Positions 35,345 to 43,579 of a stretch of DNA of 64,000 bases are shown piece after piece. The translations under genes were made by a program, and so were the position numbers. The DNA comes from Lentzea alba (GTDB lineage: Bacteria > Actinomycetota > Actinomycetes > Mycobacteriales > Pseudonocardiaceae): NCBI RefSeq assembly GCF_011067745.1, contig NZ_JAAMPJ010000016.1, forward strand, positions 1 to 64,000. The letters run 5' to 3'. Every line of letters begins with the position of its first letter. Positions within the stretch are counted from its first letter, which is position 1. Below the pieces are notes generated by a model. It was not told the origin of the DNA. It saw only the letters and a list, made by a program, of their open reading frames with translations, and searched no databases.

Positions 35345-35686
35345 GTGACCGATCCGCTTGAAGACAGTGTCCGTGACCTCGGAGATGTGCCGAGCATCGA
35401 GGTCATCAGCCGGGCAGCGGTGATGCTGCTGTCCGCCGCCGCCGAACGCCTCGGCCTCGCGGACCCGGACCCCGACAACTCCCCGCGCCGCGACCTCGAC
35501 GAGGCCCGCCGCCTGATCACCGGCCTGGCCGGCCTGGTCACCGCGACGTCGGAGTACCTCGGCCCGCACGCCGCGCCGCTGAAGGACGGCCTGCAGTCGG
35601 TGCAGCGCGCGTTCCGCGAGGCCTCCGCCGTCCCGGACGAGCCAGGTCAGGGTCCCGGCGAGAAGTTCACCGGCCCGGTTTACTGA
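35345..35686 (+). CDS. DUF1844 family protein
   Basis: 113 residues from GTG. The conserved block VPSIEVISRAAVMLLSAAAERLGLAD is diagnostic of DUF1844, often found beside infC in actinobacteria. Helical, soluble, no membrane segment; function unknown. Divergent from infC, with the long infC leader between them. Confidence 0.85.
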   Translation: MTDPLEDSVRDLGDVPSIEVISRAAVMLLSAAAERLGLADPDPDNSPRRDLDEARRLITGLAGLVTATSEYLGPHAAPLKDGLQSVQRAFREASAVPDEPGQGPGEKFTGPVY

Positions 35687-35693
35687 CCCCGCC

Positions 35694-36329
35694 TCACTGG
35701 TCCGCTCGCACGACGACCGGCTCCCACGGCTCCGCCCTGATCTGGAACACCGCGCTCGCCCGTTGCCCCGTGGCGGCCCGGAAGGTGATGGCGGAGCCGT
35801 TGTAGAGCGGGCCGACGTCGAGGTGCTCGGCCGGGGGCTCGTCGTACTGCGACAGCCCGAGCACCCTCGAACCCGGGACCACCGACACCGTCAACTGCTC
35901 GATGACCGCGGGCCCGCCGAAGTAGCTGAGCCGGAACTCGTCGGGCGCGCCGGGCGTGATCGCGAACGTCGGCATGCCCCGGCGGCTCCGCTCGGCGGCG
36001 AGCACCTCGGTCAGTTCGTTCACCTGCTGCGTGGCCTGCTGGGCCGTGAACTGCGCCTCGTCCGCGAGCATCCGGGACGCCGTGGCCGCTTCCTGGGCCT
36101 GCGCGGCGGCGTTCTTCGCTTCCTCGGTCGCCGTCTTGGACTGCAACGCGCTGGCCGTCGCCTGCTCGACGGCCTTGCGGGCGGCCTGCGCCTCGTCCTG
36201 TGCCCTGCGCGCGGCTTCCAGAGCCTCTTCGGCCGCCTTCTGGGCGTTCTTCGCTTCGCGCGCCTGCCACAACGCGATGGCCGTCGCGCACATCGCCACG
36301 ACGGCGGCAATCACCGAGAGCGCGATCAT
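35694..36329 (-). CDS. Membrane-anchored coiled-coil protein, unknown function
   Basis: 211 residues. One N-terminal membrane anchor (residues 2-20) is followed by an Ala/Glu/Gln-rich coiled coil from about 22 to 115 (EAKNAQKAAEEALEAARRAQ...). The last 95 residues form a beta-rich globular domain (FAITPGAPDEFRLSYFGGP...). The end outside or inside the cell is not determined. The ATG overlaps the stop of the membrane gene upstream (ATGA), so the two form a pair. Confidence 0.7.
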   Translation of the reverse strand: MIALSVIAAVVAMCATAIALWQAREAKNAQKAAEEALEAARRAQDEAQAARKAVEQATASALQSKTATEEAKNAAAQAQEAATASRMLADEAQFTAQQATQQVNELTEVLAAERSRRGMPTFAITPGAPDEFRLSYFGGPAVIEQLTVSVVPGSRVLGLSQYDEPPAEHLDVGPLYNGSAITFRAATGQRASAVFQIRAEPWEPVVVRADQ

Positions 36330-36916
36330 GCCCGCACCCCCAGCGCCGCGAGTTGCTTCTTGGCCAGCTCTTCGATGACGTCCGTGTCACCCGTGCGCCA
36401 GCCCACCGCGGGATCGTTGGGGAACTTCGCGAGGTCTCTGGGCTTCAGGCTGGTAAGCGCTCTCAGGGCGAGCAGATCGGGCTTGTCCCTCAGCTTCGCG
36501 GTGTTGCCGGCCTTGAGCGCGTACCGCAGCCGCAACGGCAGCCAGGTGATCAACAGGAACAGCACCGGAATCGTGACGAGCGCCACGGCGAGCCAGAACG
36601 CGGTGTCCTGCACCACACCGATCTGGGTGTTGCCCACCCCGATGAGCGTCTCGCCGGCCTTGGTGCCGTTGCCCAGCGCCCCGGACAGGTCCTCGCCCAC
36701 GAACGGCACGCCCTTGGCCTTGCTGGCGGCGTTGGTGAAGACGTCGCGGATGTCACCGCCCGCGTTGACCAGCCCGTCCCCCGGCGCTCTCAGTTCCAGC
36801 ACCCAGTCGTGGGCGGTGGTCGCCACCCAGATCCAGAGAGCCACCCACCCCACGGCGAGGAGGTCGGCGATCAGCTGACGCGTGAGCCTGACAGGTCTGT
36901 CCGCGTACCACTTCAT
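36326..36916 (-). CDS. Membrane protein of unknown function
   Basis: 196 residues: a membrane segment at about 14-36, a hydrophilic, Gly-rich central region (GDGLVNAGGDIRDVFTNAASKAKG...), a second segment at about 106-126 and a cytoplasmic tail with DKPDLLALRALTSLKPRDLAK. It is coupled to the coiled-coil protein gene by a 4-bp overlap, and the two probably form a complex in the membrane. Confidence 0.7.
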   Translation of the reverse strand: MKWYADRPVRLTRQLIADLLAVGWVALWIWVATTAHDWVLELRAPGDGLVNAGGDIRDVFTNAASKAKGVPFVGEDLSGALGNGTKAGETLIGVGNTQIGVVQDTAFWLAVALVTIPVLFLLITWLPLRLRYALKAGNTAKLRDKPDLLALRALTSLKPRDLAKFPNDPAVGWRTGDTDVIEELAKKQLAALGVRA

Positions 36917-36994
36917 GCGCGGATGGTGTCACAACGTCAACAGCGGTCCGGAGAGCCCGGCGAGCACTCCGGACCGCCGTCTGCGACGAACAGA

Positions 36995-37375
36995 TCAGTC
37001 GACGACGGCCAGTGCGTCGATCTCCACCAGCAGTCCGGCGGGAAGCCCCACGTAGACGGTCGTGCGGGCGGGCGCCGGGTCCGTCACGAACTCGCCGTAG
37101 ACCTCGTTCAGCTCCGCGAAGTGCGCGGTGTCGGTGAGATAAACGCGGATCATCACGACGTCGTCGATGGACGCGCCACCGGCGGCGAGCACCGCGTGGA
37201 GGTTCGCGAACGTCTGGCGGGTCTGCTCGGCGACCGTGGTGCCGACGATCTCGCCGGTCTTGGGGTCGAACGCGACCTGGCCGGCCACCTGCAGGATGTT
37301 GCCCTTGCGCACACCCTGCGAGAAGCGGGCCACCGGCTGCGGCGCGTCGGCAGTCTTGATCTCAACCTTGGACAA
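36995..37375 (-). CDS. RidA/YjgF family deaminase
   Basis: 126 residues with the RidA core: FSQGVRKGNILQVAGQVAFDPKTGEIVG, TRQTFANLHAVLAAGGASIDDVV and RTTVYVGLPAGLLVEIDALA. RidA proteins hydrolyse reactive enamines and imines from PLP enzymes, which suits the PLP deaminase-like enzyme in this locus. It is the last gene of the leftward kinase-iclR-ridA unit. Confidence 0.9.
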   Translation of the reverse strand: MSKVEIKTADAPQPVARFSQGVRKGNILQVAGQVAFDPKTGEIVGTTVAEQTRQTFANLHAVLAAGGASIDDVVMIRVYLTDTAHFAELNEVYGEFVTDPAPARTTVYVGLPAGLLVEIDALAVVD

Positions 37376-37402
37376 CGGAATTCCCCTTAACTGTGCAAAT
37401 CC

Positions 37403-38149
37403 CTATCTGGGCACGAAGCCGCATTCCACCGAAGCTGCTTCGGCGGTGGCGAGCAGGTCGGGCAGGTGGGCCAGGAGCCCGTCGAAGTCGAGCAGCACCT
37501 TGGGCACCGACATCGACACGGCCGCGAGCACCTCGCCGCGTGAGCCCTTGATCGGGGCGGCGATGCAGTGGATGAAGTCCTCGTGCTCGGCGTTGTCGAC
37601 CGCGTACCCGTTGGCGCGCACCCGGTCCAGCTCGGCCAGGTACGCCGTCGGGCCGATGATGGTGTTCGCCGTCAGCCTCGGGAACTCCATCGTCGACAGC
37701 ACCTTCTGCAGCGCGACCGGAGACAGGTCCGCCAGCAGGATCTTCGCCACGGCCGTGCAGTGCAACGGCGCCCGGCGGCCGATGCGCGAGTACATCCGCA
37801 TCTGATGCGTCGACTCGTACTTGTCGATGTAGATCACCTCACCGTCCTCATAGGACGCGAGGTGGATGGTGTACCCGAGGCGGGAGTTGAGGTCGCGCAA
37901 CGCCGGTTCGGCCGAGCGGCGGACGTCGCGTTCCTCCAGGGCGCGGTTGGCGAGGTCGAACAACGTGGTGCCGAGCCGGTAGTGGTGCACGCCGTCGCGC
38001 TGCACGAAGCGGTGCGACTCCAAAGTGCGCAACAACCGGAGCGTCGTCGACTTGTGCACGCCGATCACGCCGGACAGTTCGTCCAGCGTCTTCGGACCGG
38101 TCGCGAGCTGGCTCACCAGCGTGAGCGCGCGGTCGAGGCTCTGGCTCAT
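37403..38149 (-). CDS. IclR family transcriptional regulator
   Basis: 248 residues: an N-terminal winged helix (LDELSGVIGVHKSTTLRLLRTLESHRFVQRDG) and a GAF-like effector domain (IGRRAPLHCTAVAKILLA...). It starts directly after the kinase stop with GGAGG in place. It probably regulates the divergent operon at 39201 through the palindrome at 39191-39207; the effector could be a sugar acid or amino-acid breakdown product. Confidence 0.92.
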   Translation of the reverse strand: MSQSLDRALTLVSQLATGPKTLDELSGVIGVHKSTTLRLLRTLESHRFVQRDGVHHYRLGTTLFDLANRALEERDVRRSAEPALRDLNSRLGYTIHLASYEDGEVIYIDKYESTHQMRMYSRIGRRAPLHCTAVAKILLADLSPVALQKVLSTMEFPRLTANTIIGPTAYLAELDRVRANGYAVDNAEHEDFIHCIAAPIKGSRGEVLAAVSMSVPKVLLDFDGLLAHLPDLLATAEAASVECGFVPR

Positions 38150-39115
38150 TCACACCTCCAGGCGGGCGGACGCCCAGGTCTGCGGGTCGGCGTGCAGCAG
38201 CGGAGCTGTCACGTCGTCCGGCAAAGGATCGCCGACGTCCTCCGCGGTCAGCAAAGCGGAGGCCGCCTGCAGGTGCCCGGCGCGCAGCCGGACCGACGGG
38301 CTCTCCTCCGCCAGCGTCGCCGCGAGGAACCCCGCCGCGAACGCGTCGCCGGCGCCGACCGGTTCCACGACCTGCACTTTCAGCGCCGGTTCGAAGTGCG
38401 ACGAATCGCCTTCGAGCAGCGTGGCACCGTCCGCGCCCTGCTTCACCACCAGCGACGCCGGGCCGGGCAGCAACGCGCGCAGACGTTGCGGATCACCGGT
38501 GCCCCAGACCAGTTCGGCCTCGTCGGCTCCCGCCAGCACGACGTCGGCCAGGTCCGCGAGCTCACGGAGCACGCGCGGGTCGCGGTCGGCCCACAGCGCG
38601 GGCCGCCAGTTCAGGTCGAAGGAGATTCGAAAACCGTGCCGCGGCCGGCGCAGCAGCTCGCGCATCAGCGCGAGGCACGAATCGGAAAGAGCGGGCGTGA
38701 TTCCGCTGAGGTGCACCAGTTTCACCTCGCCGAGCCCGAGCCGGTCGATCATCTCCGGCCCCATGCCGGACGCCGCCGAGCCGCGCCGGTAGTAGCGGAC
38801 CGGACTGCCGTGCGGCGAGGCCTCCTTGACGTACAACCCGGTCGGCCGGGTCGCGTCGATCCGCACCTGGGAGACGTCGACGCCGAAGCCGCCCACGGTG
38901 TCCAGCACCGCCAGCCCGAACGAGTCGTCGCCGACCGCGCTGACCCACGACGACGGCACGCCGAGGCGCACGAGGTGCATGGCGACGTTGGACTCGGCGC
39001 CCCCGACGGCCCGGTGCCAGGTGCGCACCAGATGCACGGGACCGGGTTCAGCCGGAACCATCATCACCATGGTCTCGCCGAGACACACGACACCGCCGAC
39101 GTGTTCGAACCGCAT
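38150..39115 (-). CDS. PfkB-family carbohydrate kinase (KDG kinase-like)
   Basis: 321 residues with both PfkB signatures: AVGGAESNVAMHLVRLGVPSSWVSAVGDDSFG near residue 40 and VEPVGAGDAFAAGFLAATL with the catalytic Asp near residue 253. The FVGGVVCLGETM start and the lack of a ribokinase-type signature near the C-terminus resemble 2-keto-3-deoxygluconate kinases. CTGGAG precedes the ATG by 6 nt. Its presence beside D-amino-acid genes is unexplained. Confidence 0.85.
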   Translation of the reverse strand: MRFEHVGGVVCLGETMVMMVPAEPGPVHLVRTWHRAVGGAESNVAMHLVRLGVPSSWVSAVGDDSFGLAVLDTVGGFGVDVSQVRIDATRPTGLYVKEASPHGSPVRYYRRGSAASGMGPEMIDRLGLGEVKLVHLSGITPALSDSCLALMRELLRRPRHGFRISFDLNWRPALWADRDPRVLRELADLADVVLAGADEAELVWGTGDPQRLRALLPGPASLVVKQGADGATLLEGDSSHFEPALKVQVVEPVGAGDAFAAGFLAATLAEESPSVRLRAGHLQAASALLTAEDVGDPLPDDVTAPLLHADPQTWASARLEV

Positions 39116-39135
39116 GCGTGCTCCAGAGGTGTTCG

Positions 39136-39207
39136 TTGACGGCGGCGCACCCGAATGCTACACACTCCAGCATCACATCGCGCAATGGGAGTTGCAAAAT
39201 ATGCAAC
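39136..39207 (+). promoter_or_regulatory. Promoter and palindromic operator of the deaminase operon
   Basis: TTGACG (39136-39141) lies 17 bp before TACACA (39159-39164). GTTGCA-AAATA-TGCAAC (39191-39207) is a perfect palindrome around a 5-bp centre and covers the end of the ribosome-binding site and the ATG at 39201. The regulator is probably the neighbouring IclR protein. Confidence 0.65.
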
Positions 39208-40493
39208 ATCTGATGGAGATGGACCTCTCGGCCGTCGCGGACATCAGGTCGGAACGGATCAGCTGGCGGTTCAAGGGCCTGCCCTCGAGCACCTTCGGCT
39301 CCACCATCGGTGAGGTCGCGGACCAGCGGCTGGACCTCTTCGCCGACGAGTTCGTCGGCCCGCTCGTCGTGCTGGACGCGGACGCGTTGACGCACAACCT
39401 GACGACGATGTCGAAGTGGTGTGACAACCACGGCGTCAAGCTGGCGCCGCACGGCAAGACGACGATGGCACCGCAGCTGTTCCAGCGGCAGATCGAGCAC
39501 GGCGTCTGGGGCATCACCGCGGCCAACGCCTCGCAGCTGCGGGTGTACCGGGCGTTCGGCGTCAGCCGGATCCTGCTGGCGAACCAGCTGCTCGACCCCG
39601 GCGCGCTGCGCTGGCTCGTCGGCGAACTGGACCGCGATCCCGGCTTCGAGTTCAGCTGCTGGGCCGACTCCGAGGCCGGTGTCACGCTGCTGAGCGAGAC
39701 GCTGCGGGAACTCCAGCCGTCACGCCCGATCGACGTGCTGGTCGAGCTGGGTGCTCCGGGTGGACGCACCGGCGCCCGCGACCTGGAGACCGCGCTGACC
39801 GTGGCCCGCGCGATCGACCAGAGCCCCGTGCTGCGACTGGCCGGCGCCAGCGGTTACGAAGGCGCGCTGGCCCACGACGCGTCCGAGTCGTCGCAGTCCG
39901 TTGTGGACCGCTACCTGACCGACCTGCGGACGTTGGTGCTGCGGATGGCCGACGCCGCGTTGCTCGACGAGCTGGACTCGGTGATCGTCACCGCCGGTGG
40001 CAGCGCGTACTTCGACCAGGTGGCGGCGACGCTGGCCCAGCCGTGGCCGGTACCGGTGACCCCGGTGCTGCGCAGCGGCGCGTACATCACGCACGACGAC
40101 GGCTTCTACCGCGGGATCTCGCCGTTCTCGCGAATCGACGGCGTGGAGCCGTTCCGAAGCGCTTTGCGCGCCTGGGCCCAGGTGACGTCCCGGCCGCAGC
40201 GCGATCTGGCGTTGCTGACGATCGGCAAGCGCGACGCGTCGTTCGACGAAGGCCTGCCCGAGCCGCAGCTGGTGCGCCGGCACGACGGCGCGGTCGCCCC
40301 GCTGGCCCAGGCCCGCGTGTCGGCGATGAACGACCAGCACGCGTTCCTGCAGCTCGGCGCCGAGGCCACGGTCCGGGTCGGCGACTGGGTCGGACTCGGT
40401 CTTTCGCACCCCTGCACGGTGTTCGACAAGTGGCAGCTCATCCCGGTCGTCGAGGGCACGACCGTGGTCGACCTGATTCGCACCTACTTCTAG
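39201..40493 (+). CDS. PLP-dependent D-amino-acid deaminase/aldolase-like protein
   Basis: 430 residues. The alanine-racemase-like PLP barrel has VVLDADALTHNL then LAPHGKTTMAPQ with the PLP lysine K86; the C-terminal beta domain carries HDDGFYRGIS and FDKWQLIPVV. It matches proteins called amino acid deaminase or D-serine dehydratase/D-threonine aldolase-like. Substrate: a D-amino acid, by the neighbouring D-aminoacylase. GGGAG stands 9 nt before ATG 39201, chosen over ATG 39213 and 39219. Confidence 0.88.
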   Translation: MQHLMEMDLSAVADIRSERISWRFKGLPSSTFGSTIGEVADQRLDLFADEFVGPLVVLDADALTHNLTTMSKWCDNHGVKLAPHGKTTMAPQLFQRQIEHGVWGITAANASQLRVYRAFGVSRILLANQLLDPGALRWLVGELDRDPGFEFSCWADSEAGVTLLSETLRELQPSRPIDVLVELGAPGGRTGARDLETALTVARAIDQSPVLRLAGASGYEGALAHDASESSQSVVDRYLTDLRTLVLRMADAALLDELDSVIVTAGGSAYFDQVAATLAQPWPVPVTPVLRSGAYITHDDGFYRGISPFSRIDGVEPFRSALRAWAQVTSRPQRDLALLTIGKRDASFDEGLPEPQLVRRHDGAVAPLAQARVSAMNDQHAFLQLGAEATVRVGDWVGLGLSHPCTVFDKWQLIPVVEGTTVVDLIRTYF

Positions 40494-40503
40494 GAGTGCA
40501 CCG

Positions 40504-42087
40504 ATGGACGACGTCGTCCTGCGCGGACCGCTGATCGTCGACGGCACGGGCACACCCGCCTACCGCGCGGATGTGTCGATCAAGGACGGTGTCATCTCGT
40601 CGATCGGGGACGGGCTGAGCGCCACGCGGTCGATCGACGCGGACGGGCTGGTGCTCGCGCCGGGGTTCATCGACATGCACTCGCACTCGGACCTGCGGAT
40701 CCTCGCCGAACCCGACCACCTGGCGAAGGTCTCGCAGGGCGTCACGACCGAGGTGCTCGGCCAGGACGGACTGTCGTACGCGCCGGTGAACGACGAGGTG
40801 CTCGCGACGTTGCGCGGGCAGCTCGCCGGGTGGAACGACGACCCGCCGGGCTTCGACTGGAACTGGCGCTCGGTCGGCCAGTACCTCGACCGGCTCGACC
40901 AGGGCATCGCGGTGAACGCCGCGTACCTGGTGCCGCAGGGGACGTTGCGGATGCTGGTCGTCGGCTGGGACGACCGGCCGGCGACCGGCACCGAGATCGC
41001 CGTGATGAAGGACCAGCTGGCGCAGGCACTGGTGCAGGGCGCGTTCGGGATGTCGTCCGGGCTCACCTACACGCCCGGCATGTACGCGGACACGTCCGAA
41101 CTGGTGCAGCTGTGCGAGGTCGTCGGAAACTTCGGCGGCTTCTACAGCCCGCACCACCGCAGCTACGGCGCCGGCGCGTTGGAGGCGTACGCCGAGATGG
41201 TGGACGTGTCGAAGAGATCCGGCTGCCCGTTGCACCTCGCGCACGCCACGATGAACTTCCCGGTCAACAAAGGTCGTGCACCGGAACTGCTGGCACTGCT
41301 GGACGACGCGATCGCGTCCGGTGCCGACATCTCGCTGGACACCTACCCGTACCTGCCGGGCGCGACGTATTTGAGCGCGCTGCTGCCGTCGTGGGCAACG
41401 GAAGGCGGGCCGGAACGGGCCCTGGCGCGGTTGTCCGATGTGGACACCCGTGAACGCATCCGCGAGGAGATCGAGGAAATCGGGTCGGACGGGTGCCACG
41501 GCGTGCCGGTCGACTGGGACTCGATCGAGATCAACGGCGTGCGCAACGACCGCAACGCGCACCTGGTCGGCTCCAGTGTTTACGCGTCCGCGTTGCGTCT
41601 GGGACGCGCGCCCGCGGAGCTGTACTTCGACGTGTTGGTCGACGAACGCCTGGGTACGTCGTGCCTCATGCACGTGGGCCACGAGGAGAACGTGCAGGCG
41701 ATCATGAAACATCCGGCGCACACGGGCGGCAGCGACGGCCTGCTCGTCGGCGACCGGCCGCACCCGCGCGCGTGGGGCACGTTCCCCCGTTACTTCGCGC
41801 GCTACGTCCGCGAGCTGGGCGTGCTGAGCCTGGAGGAGTGCGTCGAGCACCTCACCGGCCGTGCCGCCAAGCGTTTGCGGCTCACCGACCGAGGTCTGGT
41901 CCGCGAGGGCTACGCGGCCGACCTGGTGCTGTTCGACGCCTCGACGATCGCCGACACGGCGACGTTCGACCGGCCTCGGCAGCAGGCCGCCGGCATCCCG
42001 TACGTGTTCTGCAACGGGGTGCCGGTGATCGACGACGGAACCGCCACCGGCGCATTGCCAGGCCATTCACTCAGGAGCCGCCCGTGA
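40504..42087 (+). CDS. N-acyl-D-amino-acid deacylase (amidohydrolase)
   Basis: 527 residues of the amidohydrolase superfamily, releasing D-amino acids from N-acyl forms. The metal site begins MHSHSD (H59, H61); later histidines are in YSPHHRSYG and HLAHATM; a catalytic Asp-containing region follows near HTGGSDGLLVGD. In the classical D-aminoacylase the strand motif reads G-N-C-G, where Cys binds the tight zinc; here it is G86-Q-D88-G, so this residue is Asp. Overlaps the permease gene by 4 bp. Confidence 0.85.
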   Translation: MDDVVLRGPLIVDGTGTPAYRADVSIKDGVISSIGDGLSATRSIDADGLVLAPGFIDMHSHSDLRILAEPDHLAKVSQGVTTEVLGQDGLSYAPVNDEVLATLRGQLAGWNDDPPGFDWNWRSVGQYLDRLDQGIAVNAAYLVPQGTLRMLVVGWDDRPATGTEIAVMKDQLAQALVQGAFGMSSGLTYTPGMYADTSELVQLCEVVGNFGGFYSPHHRSYGAGALEAYAEMVDVSKRSGCPLHLAHATMNFPVNKGRAPELLALLDDAIASGADISLDTYPYLPGATYLSALLPSWATEGGPERALARLSDVDTRERIREEIEEIGSDGCHGVPVDWDSIEINGVRNDRNAHLVGSSVYASALRLGRAPAELYFDVLVDERLGTSCLMHVGHEENVQAIMKHPAHTGGSDGLLVGDRPHPRAWGTFPRYFARYVRELGVLSLEECVEHLTGRAAKRLRLTDRGLVREGYAADLVLFDASTIADTATFDRPRQQAAGIPYVFCNGVPVIDDGTATGALPGHSLRSRP

Positions 42088-43481
42088 TCGACTGGTTGCA
42101 ACACACGACACCGGGTCTGCTGACCCTCGCGGTGGTCAGCATCGCGGTGCTGCTGCTCCTCATCATCAAGTTCAAGGTCGAGCCGTTCATCGCGCTGATC
42201 GTCGTCGCGCTGCTGGTGGCCCTGGCCGCGGGCGTGCCGACGGAGACGCTGGTCGGGTCGGCGCAGAAGGCCTCGGACTCGTTGCTGGAGAAGGGCTTCG
42301 GCTCGATTCTCGGGCACATCGCCGCGATCATCGGTCTCGGCACGTTGCTGGGCGCCATTCTCGAGGCGTCCGGCGGCGCACAGGTGCTGATGGACAAGCT
42401 GATGAACGCGTTCGGCGAGAAGCGCGCACCGGTCGCGATCGGTCTCGCCGGTCTGATCTTCGGTGTGCCGGTCTTCTTCGACATCGGCATCTTCGTGCTG
42501 GCGCCGCTGGTCTACGTGGCGGCGAAACGGTCCGGCAAGTCGATCGTGCTGTTCAGCATGCCGTTGCTGGCGGGCCTTTCGGTCATGCACGCGTTCATGC
42601 CACCGCACCCCGGACCGGTGGCGGCGGCCGGTCTGCTGAAGGTGTCGCTCGGCTGGATCATCATCATGGGTCTCGCGGTGGCGATCCCGTCGTGGTTCGT
42701 CGGTGGTGTCCTGTACTCGTACTGGATCGGCAAGCGCATCAACGTGCCGGTGCCCGAGGAGATGCTGGTCGCCGCGGAGGCCGCACGCGAGGACAACGGC
42801 GACCGCGAGCCGCCGTCGCTCGGCCTGGTGCTGTCGATCATCGGTCTGCCGCTGGTGCTGATCCTGGCCGGCACGTTCGGCTCGATCCTGCTGCAGAAGG
42901 GTTCGCGGCCGTACTCGATCGCCACGTTCTTCGGCACGCCCGCGGTGGCGTTGACGATCTCGGTGCTGCTCGCGTTCTGGCTGCTGGGCTTCCGGCGCGG
43001 CATGACGCGGGAGAAGATCGCGGAGCTGTCCGGCGCCTCGCTGCGGCCGGTCGCGATGATCCTGCTGGTGGTCGGTGCCGGTGGCTTCTTCGGCGCCGTG
43101 CTGGCCGCGACGGGCATCGGCAAGACGCTCGCCGGAGAGCTGTCGGACCTCGGGTTGCCGGTGATCGCGCTGGCGTACGTGATCAGCTGCGTCATCCGGA
43201 TCGCGCAGGGTTCCGCGACCGTCGCGATCGTGACGACCGCGGGCATCGTGGCGCCGGTGCTGGGCGACATGAACTACTCGCAACCGCAGCTGGCCCTGGT
43301 GGTCATGGCGATCGCGTCCGGTTCGATCATCGCCTCGCACGTCAACGACGGCGGGTTCTGGATCGTGTCCCGATATTTCGGGCTCTCGGTGAAGGAGACG
43401 CTGCAGTCGTGGACGGTGTTGGAGACCATCCTGTCGGTGGTCGGTTTCGTGGTCGCCGCGCTGCTCAGCCTGGTTGTCTAA
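42084..43481 (+). CDS. GntP-family gluconate/organic-anion:H+ symporter
   Basis: 465 residues, about 12-14 membrane segments. Family motifs: FGSILGHIAAIIGLGTLLGAILEASGG, GLIFGVPVFFDIGIFVLAPLV, AFMPPHPGP and HVNDGGFWIVSRYF. GTG 42084 overlaps the deacylase stop, with AGGAG upstream, so it is the last gene of the operon. GntP proteins import gluconate or D-serine and like anions, so here it could import N-acyl-D-amino acids or a keto-sugar acid. Confidence 0.92.
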   Translation: MIDWLQHTTPGLLTLAVVSIAVLLLLIIKFKVEPFIALIVVALLVALAAGVPTETLVGSAQKASDSLLEKGFGSILGHIAAIIGLGTLLGAILEASGGAQVLMDKLMNAFGEKRAPVAIGLAGLIFGVPVFFDIGIFVLAPLVYVAAKRSGKSIVLFSMPLLAGLSVMHAFMPPHPGPVAAAGLLKVSLGWIIIMGLAVAIPSWFVGGVLYSYWIGKRINVPVPEEMLVAAEAAREDNGDREPPSLGLVLSIIGLPLVLILAGTFGSILLQKGSRPYSIATFFGTPAVALTISVLLAFWLLGFRRGMTREKIAELSGASLRPVAMILLVVGAGGFFGAVLAATGIGKTLAGELSDLGLPVIALAYVISCVIRIAQGSATVAIVTTAGIVAPVLGDMNYSQPQLALVVMAIASGSIIASHVNDGGFWIVSRYFGLSVKETLQSWTVLETILSVVGFVVAALLSLVV

Positions 43482-43509
43482 TCAGACATAATTCAACAAT
43501 GTCCAACGC

Positions 43510-43579
43510 TTGACAACGCAGGCCCCGCGTTTGAGGATCGGCGCATTGTTCATTTGTGTTCGATGTGGACGGGGCCTGC
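43510..43579 (+). promoter_or_regulatory. Promoter and inverted repeat before the alpha-galactosidase gene
   Basis: TTGACA (43510-43515), 17 bp, then GAGGAT (43533-43538). A perfect 10-bp inverted repeat is split: GCAGGCCCCG (43518-43527) in the promoter spacer and CGGGGCCTGC (43570-43579) ending at the ATG and holding the GGGG ribosome-binding site. The arms are 52 bp apart, near five helix turns, which suits looping by a repressor. Confidence 0.5.
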
